Below are positions 22,744 through 31,950 of a stretch of DNA of 41,240 nt, in pieces. Location: assembly GCA_025997955.1 (NCBI GenBank), contig BNVH01000027.1:1-41240 (forward strand). Reading direction: 5' to 3'. Below the pieces are notes generated by a model. The model saw nothing but the letters and a program-made list of their open reading frames with translations, ran no database searches and had not been told where the DNA came from. Positions within the stretch are counted from its first letter, which is position 1. Each line of letters opens with the position of its first letter. This stretch comes from Synergistales bacterium. Lineage in GTDB: Bacteria > Synergistota > Synergistia > Synergistales > Aminobacteriaceae. A program made the position numbers and the translations under genes.

Positions 22744-23445
22744 TTGGGCGAAGAAATTTTTCAAAGACCCAGTATGACACTAGAGAGATTTTTGGCTGTG
22801 ATGGACGAACGGCTCGAAAAGTCGAGGATAGAGTCCGAAAAAGAGTCCGAGCGGCGTATGCGCGAGTCTGAAAAAGAGTCCGAGCGGCGTATGGCGGAGT
22901 TTGAGGAGAGTCTGAAGAAGTCCCGCGAGAAGTTCGATGAGGACTTGAAGAAATCCGATGAGAGGTTCGAAAAAGAGCTAGAGAAGTCGAGGAAAGAGTT
23001 CAACAAGCAATGGGGCGACATGGGCAACCGCCTTGGGGAAATAGCCGAGGCTACTGTAATAGCCGGTATCTTACCTAAGTTTCAAAAATTAGGCTACACT
23101 TTCACCAAGGCCTATCCCGATGTCGTCATAACGGACAGACAGGGTAAAGCCTTGGCGGAGGCCGACATAACGCTCGAAAACGGCGACTTCGTGTTGTTGG
23201 CCGAGGTGAAGATAAAGCCCAATATAGACGACGTGAAAGACCATGTCAAAAGGCTTGAAATATTCCGCGACTACGCCGACGAAAGAAATGACAGGCGAAA
23301 ATTCATAGGGGCTTTGGCCGGGGGTGTGTTTTTGAAAAATGTAAAACAATACGCCAGGTCTCAAGGTTTTTATGTAATATCTCAGTCCGGCGACGCCATA
23401 CAAATAGATGAAAATCCAAAAGACTGGGAGCCAAGGGTCTGGTGA
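22744..23445 (+). CDS. Second coiled-coil/PD-(D/E)XK nuclease-like protein (DUF3782 type)
   Basis: 233 residues from TTG 22744, chosen because AAGGAGG is 9 nt upstream and the start MGEE matches the paralogue at 9703. Residues about 15-90 form a coiled coil with an 11-residue duplication (ESEKESERRM twice, 33 bp). The C-terminal domain has D141...E154-V-K156 (AEADITLENGDFVLLAEVK) and VKDHVKRLEIF. The two proteins are clearly homologous in the C-terminal domain and less so in the coil. They may be interchangeable nucleases with different coil-specified partners (inference). Confidence 0.8.
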   Translation: MGEEIFQRPSMTLERFLAVMDERLEKSRIESEKESERRMRESEKESERRMAEFEESLKKSREKFDEDLKKSDERFEKELEKSRKEFNKQWGDMGNRLGEIAEATVIAGILPKFQKLGYTFTKAYPDVVITDRQGKALAEADITLENGDFVLLAEVKIKPNIDDVKDHVKRLEIFRDYADERNDRRKFIGALAGGVFLKNVKQYARSQGFYVISQSGDAIQIDENPKDWEPRVW

Positions 23446-23461
23446 ATCGGGAGGATTAAAA

Positions 23462-24220
23462 ATGTATCGTAAAAAAATTGTCATCTCGCCTTCTGAGGCC
23501 GGGTGCTCTAATGAGGTAAAAATAAAAGCCCTGCTTGATATTTTTCAGGATACGGCGAGCGTGGCCGTAAAGGATAAAGAGGGCTCGCCGGGGGCTTTGA
23601 TGGCGCGTGGGTACGCTTGGGTGCTTTTGAAATACGAAATAGAGGTAGTGACGCGCTCACCAGGCATGGACGAAGAGGTGATAGTGGAGACTCGCCACAC
23701 GCTGGGCGACGGCTTTCACACGCTCAGAGTGTTTCGCGTGTTTTCCGCGTCCGACGAGTCCAAGACTTTGGTTCTAGCCAAGACTTCTTGGGTGCTCATA
23801 GACTTGGCCGCCGCCCGTCCCGTGCGGGCGATTCAGCATATACCGGAGGTCTTCGAGGACGTTTTTGACGACTTGCCCATAGACCCGGATTTTCTCAAAA
23901 TTCAAAAGCTAAAAAAATCGGATGACGGAATAACTGAGACGCTTTTTCCGGTGCGCTTTCACGACCTCGACGCGAACGGGCACGTCAATAACGCTGTTTA
24001 TTTTGAATGGGCATTCGAGGCCACGCCGCTTGACCTCACGGCTTGGAGCGTAAAATCAATGAGGGCCGAGTTCGACAAGAGCGTAAAATATAAAGACACG
24101 GTAAGGGTGAGGGTTCAGGAGATAGAGAATCATGATGGCGCGCGTGAGTTTATTTACGATATAATCAACGCATCGGGCAATACGGCGTCCCGTTTTGCGT
24201 CACGTTTTGTATCGGTCTGA
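23462..24220 (+). CDS. Acyl-ACP thioesterase
   Basis: 252 residues of two tandem hotdog folds, family of plant-type Fat thioesterases and bacterial acyl-ACP hydrolases, releasing free fatty acids from acyl-ACP. Visible: IKALLDIFQDTASVAVKDK, the substrate-loop SPGMDEEVIVETRHTLGDGFHTLRVFRV, and the second hotdog DLDANGHVNNAVYFEW with the catalytic Asp/His/Asn region. ATG 23462 has GGGAGGA 7 nt upstream. An upstream in-frame start inside the DUF3782 gene is unlikely. It may adjust membrane acyl chains. Confidence 0.85.
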   Translation: MYRKKIVISPSEAGCSNEVKIKALLDIFQDTASVAVKDKEGSPGALMARGYAWVLLKYEIEVVTRSPGMDEEVIVETRHTLGDGFHTLRVFRVFSASDESKTLVLAKTSWVLIDLAAARPVRAIQHIPEVFEDVFDDLPIDPDFLKIQKLKKSDDGITETLFPVRFHDLDANGHVNNAVYFEWAFEATPLDLTAWSVKSMRAEFDKSVKYKDTVRVRVQEIENHDGAREFIYDIINASGNTASRFASRFVSV

Positions 24221-24244
24221 CGGATAAGGCGGCAAAACAAGAAC

Positions 24245-25621
24245 ATGAGAATTGTCGTGGTTGGAGCGGGGGAAGTCGGATTCAGGCTCGTCAGGACGCT
24301 TTCGGCTGAGGGGCATGACGTGAATGTCGTGGAGAACGATAGCGAGTGTATAGCGCGGGCTGAGGCCGAGCTTGACGCGCGGGTTGTGCGCGGCAGCGGG
24401 GCGCGTCCTCAGACACTTTACGACGCGGGCGTCGTTCCGGGCTGCGACATAGATTATCTGATAGCCTGCACCGACCGCGATGAAGTGAATATCCTCTCCT
24501 GTATGATAGCGCGTCTTGGCGGCGTAAAACACGTCGTGGCGCGCGCTCGCAGCATGGAGTTCACCGACTCGCTCGACTGGGCGGACTCGCTTGGCATAGA
24601 CATGATGTTCTCACCCGAACGCTCCGTGGCGCGTGAGATTTTGGAGCTGCTCTCCGTTAGTTCGGCCGTCCACACGGCGGAGCTTCTCGACGGGAGAGCC
24701 GCTATTTACGCTTTTCATATCGCTCATGGCTCTCCTCTTTGTGACATATCGCTTATGGAGTTTCGCCGCAAGAATCCCGACCTCATAGCCGTGGTCGTCT
24801 ATATCGAGAGAGGAGACGAGCCCGACATCGTCCCAGACGGCGCCACTGTCCTGAAGGAAGGCGACCTATGCTATGTAGTGTCCTACCGCGAGCAGGTCTG
24901 GCGGCTTGAGAAGCTCTTTCAGCTCAGGTCTACTCGGTCTTTGAAGCGCGTGTTTATCGTAGGGGGCGGGAAGCTCGGCTTTCAGGTGGCGAGGCGCCTT
25001 CGCCAAGCGTACAAGGGCGTTGAGGTTCGCCTGATAGACAAGGACAGAGAAAAGTGCGAACGGCTTTCCGCTGAACTGAGCGATGTTTTAGTGCTCTCAG
25101 GCGACGGCGCGGACGAGAAGCTGCTGCGAAATGAAGGTATAGACTCAGCCGACGGCTACGTCGCCGCGACTGACTCCGACGAGGTGAATATGATTTACTG
25201 CGCGATAGCCAAGTCCATGGGCGCGGCTAAGTGTATCGCGGTCGTTAGGCGCTCGTTTTACCAGGAAATGCCGGACCACTTGCCTATCGACGCGGTCGTC
25301 GACCCAAACGAGGCCTTAGCCTCCGTCATACTGCGTTACATTCGATACCCCGGACACTCGAAAGCCCTTTCCATAATCGAAAAAATAAACGCCGAGATGT
25401 TAGAGATAGTCCTGCCGCCGGACACGCCGCTCGCCGGACGCAAACTCATGGATTTGAACATGCCAAAGGGCGTGCTCGTGGCGCTCGTCGCCCGAGGTGA
25501 GCGAAAAAGCGTCTTTTTGCCGGTGGGCAAGACGACTTTCGAGCCTGGCGACCACGTCATACTGTTCGCATCCACGGAAAGAATGCCGCAAGCCGCCGAG
25601 TTTTTCAGCGCTAAAGGTTGA
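24245..25621 (+). CDS. trkA: Trk potassium uptake system peripheral protein TrkA
   Basis: 458-residue cytoplasmic NAD-binding regulator of potassium uptake. It has two TrkA-N Rossmann domains (VVGAGEVGFRL at the start; FIVGGGKLGFQVARRL near 240), each followed by a TrkA-C domain. Four-domain fusion is the usual Trk length. It gates the membrane channel TrkH encoded 12 bp downstream. It is an operon with the thioesterase only by spacing (24 bp). Confidence 0.95.
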   Translation: MRIVVVGAGEVGFRLVRTLSAEGHDVNVVENDSECIARAEAELDARVVRGSGARPQTLYDAGVVPGCDIDYLIACTDRDEVNILSCMIARLGGVKHVVARARSMEFTDSLDWADSLGIDMMFSPERSVAREILELLSVSSAVHTAELLDGRAAIYAFHIAHGSPLCDISLMEFRRKNPDLIAVVVYIERGDEPDIVPDGATVLKEGDLCYVVSYREQVWRLEKLFQLRSTRSLKRVFIVGGGKLGFQVARRLRQAYKGVEVRLIDKDREKCERLSAELSDVLVLSGDGADEKLLRNEGIDSADGYVAATDSDEVNMIYCAIAKSMGAAKCIAVVRRSFYQEMPDHLPIDAVVDPNEALASVILRYIRYPGHSKALSIIEKINAEMLEIVLPPDTPLAGRKLMDLNMPKGVLVALVARGERKSVFLPVGKTTFEPGDHVILFASTERMPQAAEFFSAKG

Positions 25622-25633
25622 GGGCCGTCCGTT

Positions 25634-27154
25634 ATGAGATTTCGCATAGTCGCTCGGTGCTGCGCGCTTGTTTCGGGGGTCGTGTCGCTGTCGATGCTTT
25701 TTCCGGCTATTTGGTCGGCCATTGACGAAGGCGCGGACTTTACGGCGTTCATGTTTTCTATCACGCTTGGGCTTACCGCGTCTTACGCGTTTTTTAGGCT
25801 TGCGGACTCCCCTGACGCGGCAAAGGGTGACATCGGCATACGCGAGGCCGTGGCCGTCGTGACGCTCTCTTGGATAACGGCGGCGGCTATAGGAGCTCTG
25901 CCTTATTACGCGTCTGGTCTGCTTTCGAGCTACACCGACGCGTTTTTCGAGTCCATGTCGGGCTTTACGACCACTGGCGCGACTGTTTTGAGTGACGTCG
26001 AGCTCGCGCCGCGCGGACTTCTCTTTTGGCGGGCCATGACTCATTGGCTTGGCGGCATGGGGATAATCGTCCTGAGCTTGGCCATTTTGCCGTTTTTGGG
26101 CATGAGCGGCATGGAGCTTTACAAAGCGGAATACCCTGGGCCTACGCCGGATAAGATGACGCCGCGTATGCGCGTCACGGCTCTTTGGCTCTGGGGGGTC
26201 TACGTGCTTTTGACCGCCTCTGAAACGGCTTTTTTGTCGCGCGAAATGGGTTTTTTTGACGCGCTGACTCATTCGTTCTCGACGATAGCCACAGGAGGAT
26301 TTTCCACCAAAAACGCGTCGCTTGCCGCCTTTGGCTCGCCTTATGTCGAGTGGGTCGTGAGCTTGTTCATGTTTTTGTCCGGGCTGAATTTTTCGGTGCA
26401 TTTCATGATTTTGCTGAACTTTAAGCGTTTTTCCGCAAAGCTCTTCGCGAATAGCTTCAAGGAGACGGCGCGTAGGATAGCGTGTGACGAGGAGTGCCGG
26501 TTTTATATAAAGGTCGTCTCAGTGTCGGCGGCGGCGGTTTTCGCGTCGCTTCTGCTGTCGCGTCCCACAAGATTTTGGAGCGCCGCGCACTCGCTTCGGG
26601 CTTCGGTTTTTCAGGTGTTGAGCATAGTCTCCACCACGGGCTTCGTGGCGGAGACTCACTTTATCTGGTCTCCGTTCGTCAGGGTGCTGCTGATTGTCTT
26701 GATGTTTGTGGGCGCCTGCGCCGGCTCCACGGGTGGCGGAATCAAAATGGCTCGCGCTATTGGACTGATACGCCTTTTTCGGTCTGAGACAGTGGCGCTT
26801 TTGCATCCGAGGGCCGTCTTGGCGACTCACGCGAGAGAGCGTCTCTCAAACGGGCGAAAGTCGAGCGGCGCGGCCCTGACTTCCATAGCGGCGTTTTTTG
26901 CGGCCTATATTCTGATTTTTTTTACGTCGTCGCTTTTGGTGAGTATTTTCGACCTCGATATAGCCAGCGTGTTTTCGTTGGTCATTTCATCTATATCGAA
27001 CGTTGGCCCGGCTTTGGGTTTCATGCCACCGAGCGGCGGCTACGCCGGCTTGCCGGGGGGCGTCAAATGGATATTGGGATTTTGTATGCTGTCCGGCAGG
27101 CTTGAGCTCTACCCGGCGCTTTTGCTGCTCAGCCCCGCGACTTGGAGAAAATGA
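25634..27154 (+). CDS. trkH: Trk-type potassium uptake membrane subunit
   Basis: 506 residues, about ten to twelve membrane helices including the four pore-loop repeats typical of TrkH/KtrB. Repeats with selectivity-filter glycines are ESMSGFTTTGATVLSD, HSFSTIATGGFSTKNAS, LSIVSTTGFVAETH and SSISNVGPALGF. The partner TrkA lies directly upstream. It admits K+ driven by the membrane potential, and sets osmotic balance. Confidence 0.95.
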   Translation: MRFRIVARCCALVSGVVSLSMLFPAIWSAIDEGADFTAFMFSITLGLTASYAFFRLADSPDAAKGDIGIREAVAVVTLSWITAAAIGALPYYASGLLSSYTDAFFESMSGFTTTGATVLSDVELAPRGLLFWRAMTHWLGGMGIIVLSLAILPFLGMSGMELYKAEYPGPTPDKMTPRMRVTALWLWGVYVLLTASETAFLSREMGFFDALTHSFSTIATGGFSTKNASLAAFGSPYVEWVVSLFMFLSGLNFSVHFMILLNFKRFSAKLFANSFKETARRIACDEECRFYIKVVSVSAAAVFASLLLSRPTRFWSAAHSLRASVFQVLSIVSTTGFVAETHFIWSPFVRVLLIVLMFVGACAGSTGGGIKMARAIGLIRLFRSETVALLHPRAVLATHARERLSNGRKSSGAALTSIAAFFAAYILIFFTSSLLVSIFDLDIASVFSLVISSISNVGPALGFMPPSGGYAGLPGGVKWILGFCMLSGRLELYPALLLLSPATWRK

Positions 27155-27214
27155 AGAATGTGGTAGAATAGGCTTTGATTTTGGATTAGGCTGTATTAGG
27201 AGGAATAGTATTCT

Positions 27215-28792
27215 ATGAAAAAAGGGAATATAAAGGTCAAATCCAAGCCCTGGTCGGCGACGCGGCTTTGGGGCGCCTTAGAGGCCAGCTCGTTTCTCTG
27301 CGGCGCGGCCGTGATGGTGCTTGAGATGGCCGGGAGCCGCGTCGTGGCGCCCTATATGGGCACGTCGCTCGTCGTCTGGACGGCTCTCATAGGCGTCATA
27401 ATGGCGAGCCTGAGCTTGGGTTATTGGTTGGGCGGACGCATGGCCGACAGGAGGCCTGAGCGCAAACTTTTAGCGCGCGTCATCTTTATAGCGAGTGTCT
27501 TCGTATGCGCTACCGCCCTGTTGGCGAACCCCATCCTGACGTTTTTCGCGCGTTTTCCGATAGGGCTTTACTTCTCGGCGACTTTCGGCGCCGTTTTGCT
27601 CTTCGCGCCGGCCAGCGTACTTTTGGGCATGGTATCCCCCTTTATCGTGCGCCTCGCTATGCTTGACGTCGGTACGAGCGGCGCGACCGTGGGGCGTTTT
27701 TCGGCCATGTCGTCGGCCGGCAGCATACTCGGTACGTTTTTGGGCGGCTTTGTGCTCATATCGGTGTTCGCGTCCGGGACGATACTACTTTTGACCGCGG
27801 CCGTCTTGGCGCTGACCGCATCCATGCTCTACTACTCGGCTCGTCAGGACAGCTTCAAGGGGGCGGCGCTTTTCTCCGCCGCCTTTCTCGCGGCGGCCTC
27901 GGCCTCGGCGGCCTGGGGTCTGCCCATGATGCTGCCCGGTGAGCACATAGACACTCAGTATAACCACATCTGGGTGGCCGATCAGGAACGCGCCAACGGA
28001 CGGCGCGCGCGATACCTCATGACGGGCTCAGTAGGCGAGTCGGCGCAGTCCGTGATGTACACCGACAGCCCCAACGAGTTGGTCAGCGATTACACAAAAT
28101 TCTACGACTTGGCCTTTCACTACAAGCCCGACATCAAGAAAATCCTAATGCTCGGCGGCGGCGCCTACTGCGTGCCGCGCCACTTGCTTTCGACCCGCGA
28201 AGTGTCCGTGGACGTCGTGGAGATAGACCCAGGCATCACGGACGTGGCCCGAAAGTACTTCACACTCCGCGACTCGGACAACCCCAATATCAGCATCTAT
28301 CACGAGGACGCGAGGACGTTTTTGAACAGGACGTCGGACGGAACACACAAGTACGACGCCGTTTTCGCGGACGTCTTCGGGTCGTGGTACTCTATCCCCT
28401 TTCACGTGACCACAGTCGAGACGGCGCGGAAAATGTACGACCTTCTCCCCCCCGACGGCGTGCTCATATCAAACGTCATATCGGCCATAGACGGCCCGAG
28501 AAGCGGCGTCCTGCGCGGGATACACGCGGCCGTCTCGGAGGTCTTCCCGCAGGTGATGATCTTCCCAGCGCAGCGCCCCGAGCCGCAGTTCGCGCAGATT
28601 CGCCAAAACGTGATGATAGTTGCGCTCAAGAGCGGCGTACATGGCGGGGAGATAATGAGCGACGACGTAGCGACCGTCCCCAACCCTGAGATAAATCGTA
28701 TGCTCACCCACCTGTGGCCCGGGCGGTTTCAGCCCGCCGTACCCTTCACCGACAGCTTCGCGCCCGTGGAGCGGTTGGCTTTGATAGAGTGA
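27215..28792 (+). CDS. Membrane protein fused to spermidine synthase-like methyltransferase fold domain
   Basis: 525 residues. The N-terminal ~240 residues have about seven to eight hydrophobic segments (VLEMAGSRVVAPYMGTSLVVWTALIG is the family's typical opening), then a soluble SpeE-like Rossmann domain with ILMLGGGAYCVPRHLL (SAM/dcSAM-binding glycines), VDVVEIDPGITDVARKYF and DAVFADVFGSW. Such membrane-fused homologues are common and their substrate is unsettled; polyamine aminopropyl transfer is not proven. The ribosome site is AGGAGGAA 8 nt before ATG 27215. There is a modest hairpin (28850-28874, one mismatch) with CTTTGG beyond it. Confidence 0.85.
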   Translation: MKKGNIKVKSKPWSATRLWGALEASSFLCGAAVMVLEMAGSRVVAPYMGTSLVVWTALIGVIMASLSLGYWLGGRMADRRPERKLLARVIFIASVFVCATALLANPILTFFARFPIGLYFSATFGAVLLFAPASVLLGMVSPFIVRLAMLDVGTSGATVGRFSAMSSAGSILGTFLGGFVLISVFASGTILLLTAAVLALTASMLYYSARQDSFKGAALFSAAFLAAASASAAWGLPMMLPGEHIDTQYNHIWVADQERANGRRARYLMTGSVGESAQSVMYTDSPNELVSDYTKFYDLAFHYKPDIKKILMLGGGAYCVPRHLLSTREVSVDVVEIDPGITDVARKYFTLRDSDNPNISIYHEDARTFLNRTSDGTHKYDAVFADVFGSWYSIPFHVTTVETARKMYDLLPPDGVLISNVISAIDGPRSGVLRGIHAAVSEVFPQVMIFPAQRPEPQFAQIRQNVMIVALKSGVHGGEIMSDDVATVPNPEINRMLTHLWPGRFQPAVPFTDSFAPVERLALIE

Positions 28793-28908
28793 GGATACCG
28801 TTACGGAATAAAAAATGCCTTTTGTAATTTTTATAGTTATGTTATATAATGAGCCGAAGGAAGGGACTTCGACTCTTTGGTGGTACAAAAAAGCTTAACC
28901 GTCGTGGG

Positions 28909-29118
28909 TTACTTAGCTAAGAACCAAAGAATCAGTCCTATTACCAAGCAACTAGCAGAGGCAATAAGTAACCATTCGAGGGGGTACTTATTGCTTCTGC
29001 GTCTTTTGAAGTGACGTTTCAGCTCACGCATAACGATCACCGGATTTCCGCAGGCAATTTTCCCCACATGATACCCCTGTCTCAGTATCGGGTCACCCTT
29101 CTCAATATAGTATATCAA
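28909..29118 (-). CDS. Small basic protein with C-terminal membrane anchor, unknown
   Basis: 69 residues, TTG start at 29118, no good ribosome site. A cytoplasmic head is followed by a very basic stretch (KRHFKRRRSNK) and one hydrophobic helix, LLIASASCLVIGLILWFLA, to the C-terminus, like a tail-anchored small membrane protein. It is the only minus-strand gene in a long plus-strand region, which lowers confidence. A shorter start at an internal ATG is possible. Confidence 0.4.
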   Translation of the reverse strand: MIYYIEKGDPILRQGYHVGKIACGNPVIVMRELKRHFKRRRSNKYPLEWLLIASASCLVIGLILWFLAK

Positions 29119-29165
29119 ATATAGAGCCGCGTTGCTTAAATGCCGTAAGATTTAGAGGCGGACGT

Positions 29166-29181
29166 AAGGCGCATGCGTCTT
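29166..29181. promoter_or_regulatory. Near-perfect palindrome upstream of the sugar operon
   Basis: AAGGCGCATGCGTCTT: each half is the complement of the other with one mismatched pair. It lies 11 bp before the -35 of the sugar operon and could be the operator of the LacI regulator at 33873. This is inference only. Confidence 0.35.
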
Positions 29182-29192
29182 TTACAGGGAGA

Positions 29193-29220
29193 TTGACAAA
29201 TTAACTAAGTCGTGTATTAT
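29193..29220 (+). promoter_or_regulatory. Promoter of the sugar transport operon
   Basis: TTGACA - 16 bp - TATTAT, followed by a ~110-bp leader and GGGAGGAA before ATG 29330. The candidate start at 29225 would be only a few bases from the -10, so it is rejected. Confidence 0.7.
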
Positions 29221-29329
29221 TAGCGTGTTTTCAAAGATGAATACGCAGTTATTTCATAATTATCCTGATAAAAGTGTTCCGTTTATCTATACTGCTTATC
29301 TATTATTATTACGAGGGAGGAATTTTATC

Positions 29330-30370
29330 ATGAAGAGGAGATCATTGCCGTTATCTTATTGCGCTGTTTTAATTCTTTTGGGTTTATTGCTTACGGAACG
29401 CGCCTCTTTTGCCGCCAATCCTCGGATAGGCGTTTTGATTTTCGACTACACCAACAACTACGTGACTTACATCCGAAACAGCATCACTCAGGTGGCGGGG
29501 GACAATGCCGAGATTTTGATGATAGACGCTCAAAACGATCAGGCCAAGCAGGTAGAGCAGGTGGACACCGTTATCAGCCGTGGCGTCGACGCGTTGGCCG
29601 TCAACGCGGTCAGCCCAGAGGCCGCGCCCACTATCATTGAGAAGGCCCGCGCGGCGGACCTCCCCATCGTTTTCTTCAACCGCAGCCCCTCCAAAGAGGA
29701 CATGCTGAGCTACGAAAAATGCTGGTACGTGGGCACTACGCCGTATGACTCCGGGAGGCTGTCGTCGGAGATGGCTATGGCGGCTTTCAAGGCCGACCCC
29801 AAGTACGACAAAAACAAGGACGGCGTGTTGCAGTATCTCATACTCAAGGGCACACCCGGACACCCCGACGCCGAGGCCCGGACTATAGCCGTACAGGAGA
29901 CCTTCGCCAAGGCCGGCTTCAAGGCCGAGCTTCTCGACATCCAGACGGGCAACTTCAGGACAGCCGACGCCAAAGACGTCACGGACGCTTGGATTGGCAG
30001 GTTTGGGGATAAAATCGAAATGATTTTGTCCAACAACGACGCTATGCTCTTGGGCGCGGTGGAGTCCCTGAGAGGCGCCGGCTATCTGAGCGCCGACAAG
30101 CCCTGTGGCGTCATCGGTATCAACGCCTTGCCCGAGGTTTTGACAATGATAGAGGACGGAACGGTCATCGGCTCTATTCTCTCCGACGCTTACTCCGAGG
30201 GCAAGAACATTTTCACAATGTCCTACAACGCCGTGAAGGGACAGGACGTATTGACGGGCGTCGACGGAAAATTGGACGATATGAAGGCCCTTCGCGTCCC
30301 ATATATCCCAATAGACAAGAGCAACATCCCGTTGGCTCAGGAAGTCTACAAGTACGCTCTCGGAAAGTAA
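29330..30370 (+). CDS. mglB: Galactose/glucose-type ABC transporter substrate-binding protein
   Basis: 346 residues from ATG 29330. The signal peptide ends near ASFA-ANPRIGV. Mature periplasmic protein of the MglB family: IGVLIFDYTNNYV at the first strand, the calcium loop DKNKDGVLQYLILKGTPGHPDAEAR (D-x-N-x-D-G) that is diagnostic for glucose/galactose-binding proteins, and NDAMLLGAVESL. It delivers sugar to MglA/MglC. Galactose, glucose or a close sugar is inferred by family. Confidence 0.9.
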   Translation: MKRRSLPLSYCAVLILLGLLLTERASFAANPRIGVLIFDYTNNYVTYIRNSITQVAGDNAEILMIDAQNDQAKQVEQVDTVISRGVDALAVNAVSPEAAPTIIEKARAADLPIVFFNRSPSKEDMLSYEKCWYVGTTPYDSGRLSSEMAMAAFKADPKYDKNKDGVLQYLILKGTPGHPDAEARTIAVQETFAKAGFKAELLDIQTGNFRTADAKDVTDAWIGRFGDKIEMILSNNDAMLLGAVESLRGAGYLSADKPCGVIGINALPEVLTMIEDGTVIGSILSDAYSEGKNIFTMSYNAVKGQDVLTGVDGKLDDMKALRVPYIPIDKSNIPLAQEVYKYALGK

Positions 30371-30379
30371 GCAAACAAA

Positions 30380-31882
30380 TTGGAACGGGCTTCGTACCTT
30401 TTGGAGATAACCGGCCTCTGTAAGGCGTTTCCGGGCGTTCAGGCCTTGGACAACGCCCGGCTCTCGCTCAGGAGCGGCAGCATTCACGCGCTGATGGGTG
30501 AAAACGGGGCGGGCAAGTCCACTATGATGAAATGTCTTTTCGGGATATACAGAAAAGACAGAGGCGAAATTCTCTTTGAGGGGAAGCCCGTTTCGTTTCA
30601 AAATCCAAGGGAGGCATTGGACAGCGGCGTATCAATGGTGCATCAGGAGCTAAATCAGGTCTCGCAGCGCAGCGTTATGGAGAACATCTGGTTAGGACGC
30701 TTCCCTGGCGCCGGGATTCTCGTCAACGAGCGCAAAATGTACGGCGATACCAAAAAGATACTCGAAAACATCGGCCTTTCGATAGACCCAAAAGAAAAAA
30801 TCGAAAACCTCTCGGTCTCGCAGCGCCAGATGGCGGAGATAGCGCGCGCTATCTCGTACAACGCCAAAGTAATAGTTTTGGACGAGCCGACCTCGTCGCT
30901 CACCGAGACGGAGGTGGAGCACCTCTTCGAGGTGATACGCCTTCTGAGGGACAAGGGGTGCGGCATAGTCTATATCTCGCACAAGATGGAGGAGATATTG
31001 GCCGTTTCGGACGAGGTGACGGTCATGCGGGACGGCCGCTGGGTAGAGACCGCCCCGGCCGGCGCTTTGACCACGGACAAAATAATCTCTCTCATAGTGG
31101 GGCGTGAGCTTCTGAACCGCTTCCCCAAAAAAGAAAACGTGCCGGCCGAGGAAGTCCTGCTGAAGGTCGAGAACCTGAGGGGCGCGTACCAGCCCGCCGT
31201 TTTGGACGCGTCCTTTGAGCTTCATCGGGGCGAAATCCTTGGGATAGTGGGGCTCATGGGGTCAAGGCGCACTGAGATGGTAGAGACCATTTTCGGTATG
31301 CGCAAAAAAGAATCGGGCGACATATACGTCAAGGGCAAAAAGGTCAATATCTCCTCGGCAAAGCAGGCGATTGGCTTAGGCCTGTCGCTTGTGACCGAGG
31401 AGCGCCGCCAGACCGGGATATTCGATATGCTGTCTGTCACGTTCAACACGATAATAGCCAATCTCGACGCTTACTGTCGCTTCGGAGTGCTGAACGACGC
31501 CGAGATAAACAAAGACACGGACGGAATTATTCAAAGGCTCAGAATAAAAACCCCATCGCGAAAGACAAAAATTCAAAACCTATCGGGCGGCAACCAGCAA
31601 AAGGTGATAATAGGCCGCTGGCTTTTGACCCAAAGCGATATAGTGATGATGGACGAGCCCACAAGGGGCATCGACGTGGGCTCGAAATACGAAATATATC
31701 AGCTTATAAATGACTTGGCCAAAAACGGAAAGGCCGTGCTCTTCGTATCGTCGGAAATGCCTGAGGTGCTGGGGCTTTCCGACAGGATTTTGGTGATGTC
31801 GGGCGGACGGGTCGCGGGCGTCATAGACGCGCGTGGCGCGACGCAGGAGGAGATTATGCGGCTCGCCGCAAAATACCTCTAA
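30380..31882 (+). CDS. mglA: Sugar ABC transporter ATP-binding protein
   Basis: 500-residue tandem-ATPase of the CUT2 type. Domain 1: Walker A MGENGAGKST, degenerate signature LSVSQRQMAEIARA, Walker B VIVLDEPTSSL. Domain 2: degenerate Walker A (GLMGSRRTEM) as in MglA/RbsA, signature LSGGNQQKV, Walker B IVMMDEPTRGIDVG. TTG start 9 bp after mglB with only a weak ribosome site, so coupling to mglB is likely. Confidence 0.95.
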   Translation: MERASYLLEITGLCKAFPGVQALDNARLSLRSGSIHALMGENGAGKSTMMKCLFGIYRKDRGEILFEGKPVSFQNPREALDSGVSMVHQELNQVSQRSVMENIWLGRFPGAGILVNERKMYGDTKKILENIGLSIDPKEKIENLSVSQRQMAEIARAISYNAKVIVLDEPTSSLTETEVEHLFEVIRLLRDKGCGIVYISHKMEEILAVSDEVTVMRDGRWVETAPAGALTTDKIISLIVGRELLNRFPKKENVPAEEVLLKVENLRGAYQPAVLDASFELHRGEILGIVGLMGSRRTEMVETIFGMRKKESGDIYVKGKKVNISSAKQAIGLGLSLVTEERRQTGIFDMLSVTFNTIIANLDAYCRFGVLNDAEINKDTDGIIQRLRIKTPSRKTKIQNLSGGNQQKVIIGRWLLTQSDIVMMDEPTRGIDVGSKYEIYQLINDLAKNGKAVLFVSSEMPEVLGLSDRILVMSGGRVAGVIDARGATQEEIMRLAAKYL

Positions 31883-31950
31883 GAGTCGTTAGGGGCGGGT
31901 TCGCAGGCTCGCTCGGTGTAGCGAGATCTTCCGAGGTGATATGTGTTGGG

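Noticed and set aside
25400..26401. 333-codon minus-strand frame over trkA/trkH
   Set aside because: Very basic, low-complexity composition (R, H, K rich) typical of antisense frames; trkA and trkH are unambiguous.
29225..29329. Longer MglB start
   Set aside because: Only a few bases from the -10 hexamer; the ATG at 29330 begins a proper signal peptide after GGGAGGAA.
29384..30601. 405-codon minus-strand frame over mglB
   Set aside because: Shadow of mglB, which has clear family motifs on the plus strand.
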